This document shows, in pieces, positions 20,001 to 26,930 of a stretch of 64,000 nt of DNA (positions are counted from its first letter, which is position 1; the number at the start of each line of letters is the position of its first letter). The position numbers were made by a program, and so were the translations under genes. The DNA is taken from positions 1-64,000 of the forward strand of contig AUXH01000025.1 in NCBI GenBank assembly GCA_000482145.1, given 5' to 3'. The stretch is from Strigomonas culicis. Its lineage: Eukaryota; Euglenozoa; Kinetoplastea; Trypanosomatida; Trypanosomatidae. The notes under the pieces were generated by a model. It ran no database searches, was not told where the DNA came from, and worked only from the letters and a program-made list of their open reading frames with translations.

Positions 20001-20337
20001 ACGCGTTGCTCGTGACGCTGTCCCTGCGCGTCCGCTTGACAATGCGCGCGAGCAGCCCCGAGGGTTTCCTCTCCTCCTCTGCCTCTTGCGACAGGACGTC
20101 CTTGAGGTTGCGCCTCACGGCGGCCCCGTCCTTCGCGTCGCCGGCCGCCTGGGGGGCGGGAGAGGCGCTTGCCGTCCCAGGGGTGTGCAGCGGCGGCCGC
20201 CGCGGCGGACCGGCGTTGCTGCCACTGGCGCCTGGCTTTCCAAAGGACGCATTGCTGCGTGGCGACGGACCTGGTATGGCGAGAAAAACTTCCCCATCCT
20301 CCTCCTCAAAGGCAAGGGACTCATTGTCGCTGATCAT
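17011..20337 (-). CDS. Large protein with repeated S-I-x-F motif and EF-hand-like C-terminus
   Basis: A 1,108-residue protein from an ATG at 20337. In the first 280 residues a short motif recurs eight times: SLAF (7), SIAF (114), SINF (143), SINF (171), SITF (198), SIEF (218), SMSF (257) and SIAF (274). It is usually preceded by Asn, Asp or Glu and often followed by His. The middle is Ala/Pro/Ser/Arg-rich. A Gln/Ala/Leu-rich helical stretch comes near residues 840-880. The C-terminal 220 residues look folded: LREVFDLLDVKGSHLLRAVD resembles a degenerate EF-hand, and GIHEFDFSTFCIIIF a second one. No enzyme motif is seen. The repeated motif is probably a docking site for one partner, present in many copies. 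Family not recognised. Confidence 0.85.
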   Translation of the reverse strand: MISDNESLAFEEEDGEVFLAIPGPSPRSNASFGKPGASGSNAGPPRRPPLHTPGTASASPAPQAAGDAKDGAAVRRNLKDVLSQEAEEERKPSGLLARIVKRTRRDSVTSNASSIAFHEAGPAAETSSPPPLHMVGRRATTESINFTVGEGRAASPPLVPRAHGTQSPEQSINFQVETSPTASAKPGAKFPRAVSNNSITFHTVDAAHRASAALVNDSIEFHFDESEDKLNTTDNTVEVGKNVDSKKRDAQNSPEASMSFLPLGGNTPSLDNDSIAFHIDDRGSPDNTVGGTSSPQEPVHQRRSTSHRGRRRTSRASITNVEAEKTLSHQEQYVALESSTEMNNTANSSESNNKDDNELVALLGQRPTLLQQKPVHVDVPLTFGDTREGAEDSPSPGFLSFTQRVLPGSSHPDAAAAEAAESPRGKATKKTIVSNRLKNTSNRNSPAAKPRSHAPSAPAAPHGRAADARTAAVSPPHASRTSTPPLLPTVAAAADGPPAAVNMPRKKSDAGTPPLARARGASSADSQDVPPPQRQHTERDLSMTAPGYTDVTRTPRESPSGARSDTSSMVRLHLANQESENRFHQREHTRRKSASVRVDKGGERSRTSSFGSPMHRRVVTMSFEDPDPISVAMGPLERTSGTITQQALRQNAALAEEETKYWHIFNDQQRKELRQLTGAIAAARRQDRTILDASQREQAAAAPARESQAAKAGGYAAALCQLRCPAPAARAEAPQPHPARRKPSSAVAAPQKSSPRPASTKRPTSARAINAATPPPSVRLQKPGARQRSPPPKTPRTVDAASVAALLGIQWPPAVAHQLYFVNGTRLTAAQMDQFSEMVQVEAAAAKAQQQHEHHLLQQHLRDQQRRVLSPSKLRQPSVTTGVSPLDRLYATCAIRPRQTNARQNVASRRSHVLREVFDLLDVKGSHLLRAVDLPVLRNLLEDEIKRLEPLTKGDAPPDDRRALRRAAADPPRGRRGSVQEQLTLLEKARAAQSLYRRAWTQLSRGRSASSARQDDTLLMEDEADALSRKREMKQAGLVRTTLLHAFMVNVLIPLLLTSGIHEFDFSTFCIIIFASISGGTQAQQVGLTEEGRAWRQIVSQYFDVLGS

Positions 20338-20755
20338 GCTTGTTTCTATAAAAGTTAAAGGACTGTATGAAGTTGAAAAAAATATATCAAAAAAACTAGT
20401 TATTCCAAGAATACTATATAGAATCCCGTACTCAAGTGAGTGTATGTGCTTGTTGGAGAGAAGAGAGAGTATATATGTTTTTAAAAGGGAGTAAACAAAA
20501 GTGATAATAATGCAGTATTCTTACTATCAGAAAGTGTGTCAGTATTCAACATGTAGAAAGGAAGCACTCAATACGATAGGGACAACAACGACAGCGGAAT
20601 CGTATGAAGGAGGAGTAGTGAAACGCAAAAACACTCACTTACATGCAAAAAAGGGGCGGAGAACCATTCATCGCAACTGACGAATTAATAAATCCAATAA
20701 GCATCAAAATAACATGGCGAACGAAAGAAAGAAAAAAAGGGGGAAAGCTCTGCCC
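20338..20755. other. Intergenic spacer
   Basis: AT-rich spacer. No gene or notable repeat is seen. Confidence 0.55.
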
Positions 20756-21088
20756 TTAGTACTTATAGCCAGGCTGGCGTGGGTCGTACTGCGTTGGTGG
20801 CTTGAACGCAGGATAGCCAGGCCCACCAGCCGCATAGTAAGGCTGCTGCCCCTGCTGAGGCGGCGGCGGTGGGGCATAGCCTTGGCCGTAGCCGCCCGGC
20901 GGATACGCCTGCTGTGGCGGCGGCGGCGGGGGATACCCTTGCGGCGGGTAGCCACCCTGCAGCGGCGGGTAATTATAGGGTCCATTGTTCGGCGGGTACG
21001 GGCCCTGGCCGTACATGCGGTCTTGCGGCGGCGGGCCGCCAGACCCGCCCGGAAAAAATACCTGGGGCTGGTAGTTATTGTACGCCAT
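20756..21088 (-). CDS. Pro/Gly/Tyr-rich small protein
   Basis: A 110-residue protein starting MAYNNYQPQVFFPGG at 21088. The frame is open to 21154, but that part has no ATG. It is made almost wholly of Pro, Gly, Gln and Tyr in GYPPQGYPPP-type repeats and ends PGYKY. Such tails occur in rhodopsin, annexin-like and shematrin-type proteins. They mediate weak self-association or bind membrane and cytoskeletal proteins. The tail of the C2 protein at 22505-23344, two genes upstream, has nearly the same composition. Function is unknown. Confidence 0.7.
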   Translation of the reverse strand: MAYNNYQPQVFFPGGSGGPPPQDRMYGQGPYPPNNGPYNYPPLQGGYPPQGYPPPPPPQQAYPPGGYGQGYAPPPPPQQGQQPYYAAGGPGYPAFKPPTQYDPRQPGYKY

Positions 21089-21408
21089 CACCAGATCAAC
21101 CAGAAGTGATGAGGAAGAGAAGAAAAACAGAAGAAGTTGCTGTTTAATAACCAAATGTTGATTGTTACTCTTCTAACTGTTTAATGGAAGAAAGAGACGT
21201 ATATAAAGAGGAAGAGAAAGGAATATTCAAGTGTACACGCAGTGTGCTCGTCCGCTACTTTAGTGAGATGCAAACCTCTTACGCAACTAGTTGGGAATGC
21301 GAATACCACGATTTTTTTTTAACAAGAAATTGCTATGAGGCCCATGAAGACACCAATCATAATAATAACAATAAAAGCATACGCGTTGCTTCTCTTATGA
21401 GAAGAAAC
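21089..21408. other. Intergenic spacer
   Basis: AT-rich. It holds the 3' UTR of the Rab gene and the upstream region of the Pro/Gly/Tyr-rich gene. No gene is seen. Confidence 0.55.
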
Positions 21409-22059
21409 TCAGATACAGCAATTCACTTCCTTCTTCTGGTTGGCGCTAGAGTTCGCTACGAAGTTGCTGTTGCCCTGGCCGACGACGCCGCCCTCGCGGA
21501 CGCTGTTCACGCTATTCGTCTCCAGCAGCTTCAGCGCGATCTGATCGAAGGCCTCGACGACGCCCTCCGCGTTCTTGGCGCTACCCTCCGCGCGCAGCAG
21601 GGCGTTCTCGACGCAGTAGGCCTGGCTCTCCGCCGCCGGCACCTGCCGCGCCGCCTCGCCGAGGTCCTTCTTGTTGCCAAAGACGAGGACGAGCGTGTCG
21701 GGGGAGTTCGTCTGCAGCTCGCGCACCCAGTACTTGGCGTGCTCGAAGGAGTCGTGCGACGTGAGGTCGTACGTGATCACCGCGGCGGCGGCCCCGCGGT
21801 AGTACATCGAGGCGAGGCTGCGGTAGCGCTCCTGGCCGGCCGTGTCCCAGATGTCGAAGCTAAGTTTCGCGCCCGCGTGCGCGGCGCTCGTCGCGAGCGG
21901 CGTGTAGCGGTAGAAGGAGGCGCCGACGGTGCTGCTAAGGTTCTCGTTCCACTCGCCCTTGAGCCGCTGCACGAGCGAGGATTTGCCGACGCCGCTGTCG
22001 CCGAGGAGGACGACCTTATACCGCTTCGGGACCGGCGCCGCACCGCTGTTCGCTTGCAT
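21409..22059 (-). CDS. Rab-family small GTPase, endocytic (Rab5/21/22-like)
   Basis: A 216-residue protein starting MQANSGAAPVPKRYKVVLLG. All GTPase motifs are present: GDSGVGKS (P-loop), the switch-I Thr in SSTVGASF, WDTAGQERY (switch II), GNKKDL (NKxD) and GSAKN (SAK). The protein ends KKEVNCCI, a two-Cys prenylation signal. The STVGASF switch I and the short N-terminus place it nearest the endocytic Rab5/Rab21/Rab22 group, but the exact subtype is uncertain. It would cycle between GTP and GDP on endosomal membranes. Odd points: the usual ETSAK is AEGSAK, and there is a small insertion (SAAHAGAK) before the WDTAGQE strand. Length is normal for Rabs. Confidence 0.93.
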   Translation of the reverse strand: MQANSGAAPVPKRYKVVLLGDSGVGKSSLVQRLKGEWNENLSSTVGASFYRYTPLATSAAHAGAKLSFDIWDTAGQERYRSLASMYYRGAAAAVITYDLTSHDSFEHAKYWVRELQTNSPDTLVLVFGNKKDLGEAARQVPAAESQAYCVENALLRAEGSAKNAEGVVEAFDQIALKLLETNSVNSVREGGVVGQGNSNFVANSSANQKKEVNCCI

Positions 22060-22504
22060 GGTGAGTGAGCGTTTACAATGTGGCTTGTGTGGCAGAGAAT
22101 ACGATCGAGGGGGAGAGGAAGGCGCGCGTGTACACACTAATACCTGGATTGCACAACGGAAGAGTAGCGATGGAGAAGAGAGAGAGATGAAGAGTGAAAA
22201 AAGGCAGTCCCAGATCTCCGTCAACGTGTGCGTTCAGTCTCACTGATACCATCAACGCAAGCGATACTATACCTGTACATTCCTATTACATAGGAAGTAT
22301 TTTTTTTTTTTTCGTGAACCAGGTAATACATGATGCTCAGAAACAACAAAAAAAGTGAGAACAAAAAACATCTGCAAAAGGATAGTAGTTGTGATCTCAC
22401 TTACGCAAACTAAAAGAGATTTACAACTGCTAGAGTACGCAAAGCACGAGGGAAAAAAGAAATCGATACGGTTCCTAACGGTTTAACCTCTTCTTTTTTT
22501 ATCG
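22060..22504. other. Intergenic spacer
   Basis: AT-rich spacer containing the Rab splice acceptor region (22144-22200) and the C2 gene's 3' UTR. No gene is seen. Confidence 0.55.
22144..22200 (-). promoter_or_regulatory. Predicted trans-splice acceptor
   Basis: The minus-strand CT-rich tract (tctctctcttctcc) is followed by an AG at 22145-22144 (CCAG), about 85 nt before the Rab ATG. Confidence 0.4.
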
Positions 22505-23344
22505 TTAGTAGTAACCCTGAAAGTTCTGCTGAGGGGGGTAGTAGCCCTGCGGCGGCGGCGGCGGGTAGCCCTGCGGGGGGTAGTAGCCCTGAGGGGGCGG
22601 CGGCCCGTACCCCGGCTGCTGCGGCGGAGGCGGCGGCCCGTACTGGTACTGCGGCTGACCGTACGGCGGCTGTTGCGGCGGGTAGTACGGCTGCGGTGGC
22701 GCCTGCTGCACGTACTGCACCGGCGGCGCCTGCTGGACGTACTGTACGGGTGGCTGCTGCTGGACGTACTGGACGGGTGGCTGCTGCTGGACGTACTGGA
22801 CGGGCGGCGGCGGCGCAGCCACCGCCTGCACGACGGGCACGACCGGCTGCGCTGGAGGGCCGGCCGGCGACGCCGGGGCGGCCTGACCCGGCCGCCACCG
22901 GCCCTCCTCGATCGCGCGCTTGACCGGGTCGATCAGGATGTTCTGCGTCACCATCCACTGCTCCTCCGGCTTCGGCGCGCGGCCGAAGTCGAGCGCGAGC
23001 AGGCGCACGTGCAGCTCCGCCTCCGTCTTGGACTTGTCCAGGATGTACCACTCGTCCTTCACGACGCCCTTCGTGAGCCCGGCGAGCGACATGGTGTAGA
23101 CGCCGAGGAGGTCGTCGCTGACGCGGCACTTGTTCCACACCTCGAAGCGCAGCTGCGTGCTCATCTCGTCCGCGATTTGGAAGCGGAAGGTCTCTTCGAA
23201 GGTGGGGTCGCGCGTGTCCTCCACCACCTTCGTCTTGTAGCTCTTGTCGCCCGTGAGGATGCGCACGAAGGGGTCGATGACGCCGATCCGCTCCACGTTC
23301 CTGAGGTTGCGCGCGGCGCACACGGTCAACTCGATTTTGCCCAT
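22505..23344 (-). CDS. C2-domain protein with Pro/Gln/Tyr-rich tail
   Basis: A 279-residue protein starting MGKIELTVCAARNLRNVERI. Residues 1-125 form a C2 domain: the first strand GKIELTVCAARNL, DPFVRIL with a loop-1 Asp, and RDPTFEETFRF. It probably binds membrane, perhaps with Ca2+, because loop Asp residues are partly kept. After a linker (about 125-200), the tail holds four near-perfect 9-residue repeats (PPVQYVQQ type) and then GYYPPQ/GYPPPP repeats to the end. Similar C2 proteins with PxY-rich tails exist in trypanosomatids. The exact role is not known to me. A long CT microsatellite upstream serves as a polypyrimidine tract. Confidence 0.88.
   Translation of the reverse strand: MGKIELTVCAARNLRNVERIGVIDPFVRILTGDKSYKTKVVEDTRDPTFEETFRFQIADEMSTQLRFEVWNKCRVSDDLLGVYTMSLAGLTKGVVKDEWYILDKSKTEAELHVRLLALDFGRAPKPEEQWMVTQNILIDPVKRAIEEGRWRPGQAAPASPAGPPAQPVVPVVQAVAAPPPPVQYVQQQPPVQYVQQQPPVQYVQQAPPVQYVQQAPPQPYYPPQQPPYGQPQYQYGPPPPPQQPGYGPPPPQGYYPPQGYPPPPPQGYYPPQQNFQGYY
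22692..22806 (-). repeat. Four 27-bp tandem repeats in the C2 gene
   Basis: The segment codes four copies of PPVQYVQQ plus Gln or Ala. The DNA copies are close to identical. Boundaries are approximate. Confidence 0.7.
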
Positions 23345-23410
23345 GTCGGATGGAAAGAAAAAAAGCAAAGAATGTTGAATAGGGTATAGAATCAGCTAGA
23401 GGGAAATCAG

Positions 23411-23422
23411 CTGACAGAAGAG

Positions 23423-23472
<50 letters not shown>
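23411..23472 (-). promoter_or_regulatory. CT microsatellite polypyrimidine tract with splice acceptor
   Basis: About 55 nt of almost pure CT repeat on the minus strand, ending in TTCTGTCAG (AG at 23412-23411). It lies 67 nt before the C2 gene ATG and is the longest such tract in the window. Confidence 0.6.
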
Positions 23473-23605
23473 CTATTTACGTGTCTGCACATGCATGAGT
23501 GAAGAACAAAAAAAAAAGAAGAAGCTTATAACTCTACAACACGGGAATACGTACCATAATTTATTACAACAGGTGGATATGTCAACAGCGTACAACGTCT
23601 GCCAT

Positions 23606-25303
23606 CTACTTCCTGCCATCCGGGTGCATGTTGGCACTGCCATGGCCAGGGCCGAGCACCGGTGGAGTGGGGAGGATGCTGCCGCCGGACGCAAAGTCAC
23701 TGCTGCCGAGCACCCCACTGTCACCACCCCGCCCCACCCCCTGCGCCTGCAGCAGGCTCGCCAGCATGGGGTGGAGCGCGCCGCCGCTCGGGTGGTGCTC
23801 CTCGCTGCTGTAGCTGTTCCCCGTCGCGCTGTAGGTGCCGCCGTACGTCGGCTGCTCGGACAGGATGCCGGTGTTGGACTCGAAGGCGGGGCCCGCGCTC
23901 GCCGCCCAGCGGTCGCCGCCGTCCGTGAACCCACTGGCGCCGGGGCCGCTCGTGTTGCTGCGCTGCATGGACAGCAGCTGCTCCAGAATGCCCGAGTTGG
24001 TGAGCATCGCCTGGCCGCCCGCGCCGCCACCGCTGGGCACGCCGCCGCCGCCGAGCGACGACAGCAGATGGGTGGAGGGCGATCCGAAGCCGCCAGGCAC
24101 CGCGGTCTGCACGAAGGAGCCGAGGAGGGAGGACGCGCTGTGGCCGCCGCCCGGGGCGAGTGGCGGCGCGGCGAAAAGCCCCGCCATGCCGCCGCCGTCC
24201 GGCCGCCGCGCGCCGCTGCCGAGCAGCGACCCCAGCAGCCCCCCCTGGAGCACGCCGCCTCCGCCGGGCGCCCCGTGGTAGCCGCCGGCGCTCGGCAGCT
24301 GCGCGGCAGCCATCGCGTCCACGCCGGGGGGGATGTTGGACAGCGCGATGAGCTGCTCCAGACCCGTCGCCCGCACGCGCAGCCGGACGCCGTACTTGGC
24401 GGTCTCGTACAGCGACGGCGCGGTGAGCTGCACCACCTTGTCGATGATGCCGTTCCTGAGATCGTAGAAGCTGGTGTGGCTGCTGCCGCCGTCGCCGGCC
24501 GTGGCCATGGCGCCGCCGAGGACATCCATCGCCTGCTTGTTCTGCTTCATGGAGAGCAGGCAGTACTCAAAGGGCAGACAGAAGGAACACCGTCCGATCA
24601 GGTTCTCCGACGCGGCCGTGCTGCGCCAGAGCTCCACCTCCATCGTGCTCAGCAGGATGGTCGGGGCCGCGCCGGCGTCCTTCTCTGCGCGCGCGACCGG
24701 CGTCGCGTCCGGCGAGCGGGCCGCGGCCACGCGCGGGGTGCTGGCCTGGCTCCCCGTGGCGCGCGGCAGCCGGCCCAGCGCGCGGGAGCGGCGCCGCATC
24801 CGCAGCAGGCTCTGCTGGCACGCCTCGCGCGCCTCGGTCGCGCTCTCGTGCACGTAGAAGACGATGTGCTCGTCCCACTCCCCCAGCACGGCCTCGTCCG
24901 GCTCCAGGTGCTCCTCCCCGTCGAGCAGCTCCGCGGCGTCGCCGCCGTCGCGGTCCGCGAGGACGGGGCCCGGCGTCTTGGGCGTGGTCACGGCATCGCC
25001 CTCCGCCCTGCTGCGCTTGTTTGCGGGGGCGGAGGAGACGCTCGGCAGAAAGGCGTCCTCGTCCCCGTCCGCCGCGTCCTCGCGCAGACAGCGCGTGCGG
25101 TACACCTTATCGCCCAGGCGCAGCAGGACGTACAGACCGGTCACGTCCACGTAGGGGCCGCCGGGGGCGCCGTAGAAGTCGTTGTAGTAGTTGAAGTAGT
25201 CGCTTTTGTAGTTCGACCCGTACGAGGACGAGAGCAGGCGCAGGTCGCACACACGCACGTCCACGAGGGGCGTCGACTTTGTCGCCGGCGCGGCAGGCTT
25301 CAT
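23606..25303 (-). CDS. C2-like protein with Gly/Ser-rich C-terminal half
   Basis: A 565-residue protein starting MKPAAPATKSTPLVDVRVCD. The first ATG is at 25303, although the frame is open to 25405. Residues 10-290 look like an interrupted C2-type beta-sandwich: VDVRVCDLRLL, VTGLYVLLRLGDKVYRT, EHIVFYVHE and TMEVELWRS, with low-complexity loops between them. The second half is Gly/Ser/Ala-rich and ends HGSANMHPDGRK. It lies next to another C2-type gene, and both may act at membranes or the cytoskeleton. Ca2+-binding Asp residues are not clear, so Ca2+ dependence is doubtful. Assignment of the fold is by pattern only. Confidence 0.8.
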   Translation of the reverse strand: MKPAAPATKSTPLVDVRVCDLRLLSSSYGSNYKSDYFNYYNDFYGAPGGPYVDVTGLYVLLRLGDKVYRTRCLREDAADGDEDAFLPSVSSAPANKRSRAEGDAVTTPKTPGPVLADRDGGDAAELLDGEEHLEPDEAVLGEWDEHIVFYVHESATEAREACQQSLLRMRRRSRALGRLPRATGSQASTPRVAAARSPDATPVARAEKDAGAAPTILLSTMEVELWRSTAASENLIGRCSFCLPFEYCLLSMKQNKQAMDVLGGAMATAGDGGSSHTSFYDLRNGIIDKVVQLTAPSLYETAKYGVRLRVRATGLEQLIALSNIPPGVDAMAAAQLPSAGGYHGAPGGGGVLQGGLLGSLLGSGARRPDGGGMAGLFAAPPLAPGGGHSASSLLGSFVQTAVPGGFGSPSTHLLSSLGGGGVPSGGGAGGQAMLTNSGILEQLLSMQRSNTSGPGASGFTDGGDRWAASAGPAFESNTGILSEQPTYGGTYSATGNSYSSEEHHPSGGALHPMLASLLQAQGVGRGGDSGVLGSSDFASGGSILPTPPVLGPGHGSANMHPDGRK

Positions 25304-25739
25304 TGTGCTATGTGTATATCTGCAGATCTTGAAAGATGAGAGGGTGAGAGAGAAGCAGAATAGGAAAGAATCACCAACAGAAAAAAGAAAAGAAAAAAAA
25401 AACATGATAAAGAGAAAAAAAAAAGGAAATGAATCTCTTCTGCGTCTGTAAAACAGGACCGTGCCTCGCTATTAGTTTGATACTTTGGGTTTCCTCTTCC
25501 TTCCTATCATGCAGAAATGAAAAAGTGCTTTATATTTTTTTAAAAGAAAAAACTAGTAATCTGAATAACGGTATATCATTCACGTATTATTATGTTTACT
25601 ATTTAATGCTTTTTTTTTAAGGAAATTAATAATATTTAAAAATAAATGATTTGACAAGTTAGATTTTAATGTTCTATCTGATCTCTTTCTTATTTTTAGA
25701 CTGTATTAAATAAACAGAAAAAAAATGAAGCGAAGAGCT
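25304..25739. other. Intergenic spacer
   Basis: Very AT-rich, with long A and T runs. No gene is seen. Confidence 0.55.
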
Positions 25740-26573
25740 TTATTCCTTGCGGGGGCGGGGCGCCGGCTTCTTGATGTACGACTTCACGAACATCTCCGAG
25801 AAGAGGTAGAGGTAGGAGAGGTACATGAGGCAGCCGTAGCGGGAGGTGGCCTTGGCGACGCCGCAGGGGAGCTTGTTCACGTCGTTGATGCCCGCCTGGT
25901 AGGAGGAGAAGTTCACGATGAAGCTGTAGAAGGTCACGGCGGAGCCACCGACCATCTGCAGGATCTGGATCGACGTGATGAAGGGCGCAAACGGGCGCAC
26001 CAGCTTCTTCAGGCCCATGGCGCAGATGGCGAAGTAGAAGTACATGATCGCGTGCACCGTAATGTTCATGGCGGCGAAGATGGCCATGGTGCTGTTGCCG
26101 ACGCCGTAGCTCATCCACGCAAAGGTGAGGACGGAGACGTGGTGGTACCAGTGCAGGAACGGGGGCAGCTTCTTCTTCTGGATGACGAGCCAGAGCGTGT
26201 CGATCAGCTCGAAGGTCTTGGAGAAGGCAAAGAGTCCCATCCAGGAGCCGACGGTGCCGGTGTACAGCAGCGCCTCGTTGTTGAGGCACAGGGTGTCGTG
26301 CCAGCCCTTCTCCCAGAAAGTCTTGGCCAGAGGCGGCACAATGACGATCATGCCGAAGAAGGAGAAGGCGGACAGGAACAGGTTCCAGATAATCATGCTG
26401 AAGCGCAGCCACGCGGGGTCCTCCGTACCGGAGCCGAGCAGCTTGGTGAAGAGCCAGGGGCCGTACCGGATCATGCCGAGGTAGCTGAAGCAGAGCACGG
26501 CGCAGATATCGACGTTATCCATCATCCACGTGCGGATGTCCGTACCGCTCCACAGAATAACCCAGGGGAACAT
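25740..26573 (-). CDS. ELO-type fatty acid elongase (3-ketoacyl-CoA synthase)
   Basis: A 277-residue polytopic membrane protein starting MFPWVILWSGTDIRTWMMDN. The frame's first codon at 26582 is TTG, so the ATG at 26573 is used. It has about seven hydrophobic helices, the family box LHWYHHVSV near residue 140 (histidine box HxxHH), and KTFELIDTLWLV before it. It ends in a basic ER-type tail, KKPAPRPRKE. ELO enzymes of the ER condense acyl-CoA with malonyl-CoA. In trypanosomatids a set of ELOs also carries out most de novo fatty acid synthesis. The chain-length class cannot be read from the sequence. Length is typical. Confidence 0.95.
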   Translation of the reverse strand: MFPWVILWSGTDIRTWMMDNVDICAVLCFSYLGMIRYGPWLFTKLLGSGTEDPAWLRFSMIIWNLFLSAFSFFGMIVIVPPLAKTFWEKGWHDTLCLNNEALLYTGTVGSWMGLFAFSKTFELIDTLWLVIQKKKLPPFLHWYHHVSVLTFAWMSYGVGNSTMAIFAAMNITVHAIMYFYFAICAMGLKKLVRPFAPFITSIQILQMVGGSAVTFYSFIVNFSSYQAGINDVNKLPCGVAKATSRYGCLMYLSYLYLFSEMFVKSYIKKPAPRPRKE

Positions 26574-26930
26574 GTGTCGCAAGGGGGTAAGTGTTGTTAG
26601 AAGAAGAAGAATTTATGTAACTACAAGCTAGAACCTAAAGGAATAAGATAAACAGAAAGAGGAGATCGAAAAGGGAAAGTACACATACCCATCATCCAAT
26701 GAAATTTTCACCAGAGATCCCCTGGTCGACAGTACCATTTCGTTTTTCTTTTTTGTGTGTGTTATTTTTCAAGTAAGTATCAGTTCTGTCAGCATCCTAA
26801 ACGTGGCAGCTCTGTAGAGGTAATAACAATATTCGTCCGTCCATCAGCACCAAAAAAGAGAAAGAGAGAAATACTTAGTTTAAAATGTGATCAGCAACAT
26901 TCTAGCCAGTGCCGACAAGTCACGTCTTGA
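26574..26930. other. Intergenic spacer
   Basis: AT-rich, containing the elongase acceptor site and the m-AAA protease 3' UTR. No gene is seen. Confidence 0.55.
26635..26680 (-). promoter_or_regulatory. Predicted trans-splice acceptor
   Basis: The minus-strand C/T-rich tract ends in CTTTAG (AG at 26636-26635), about 61 nt before the elongase ATG. Confidence 0.5.
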
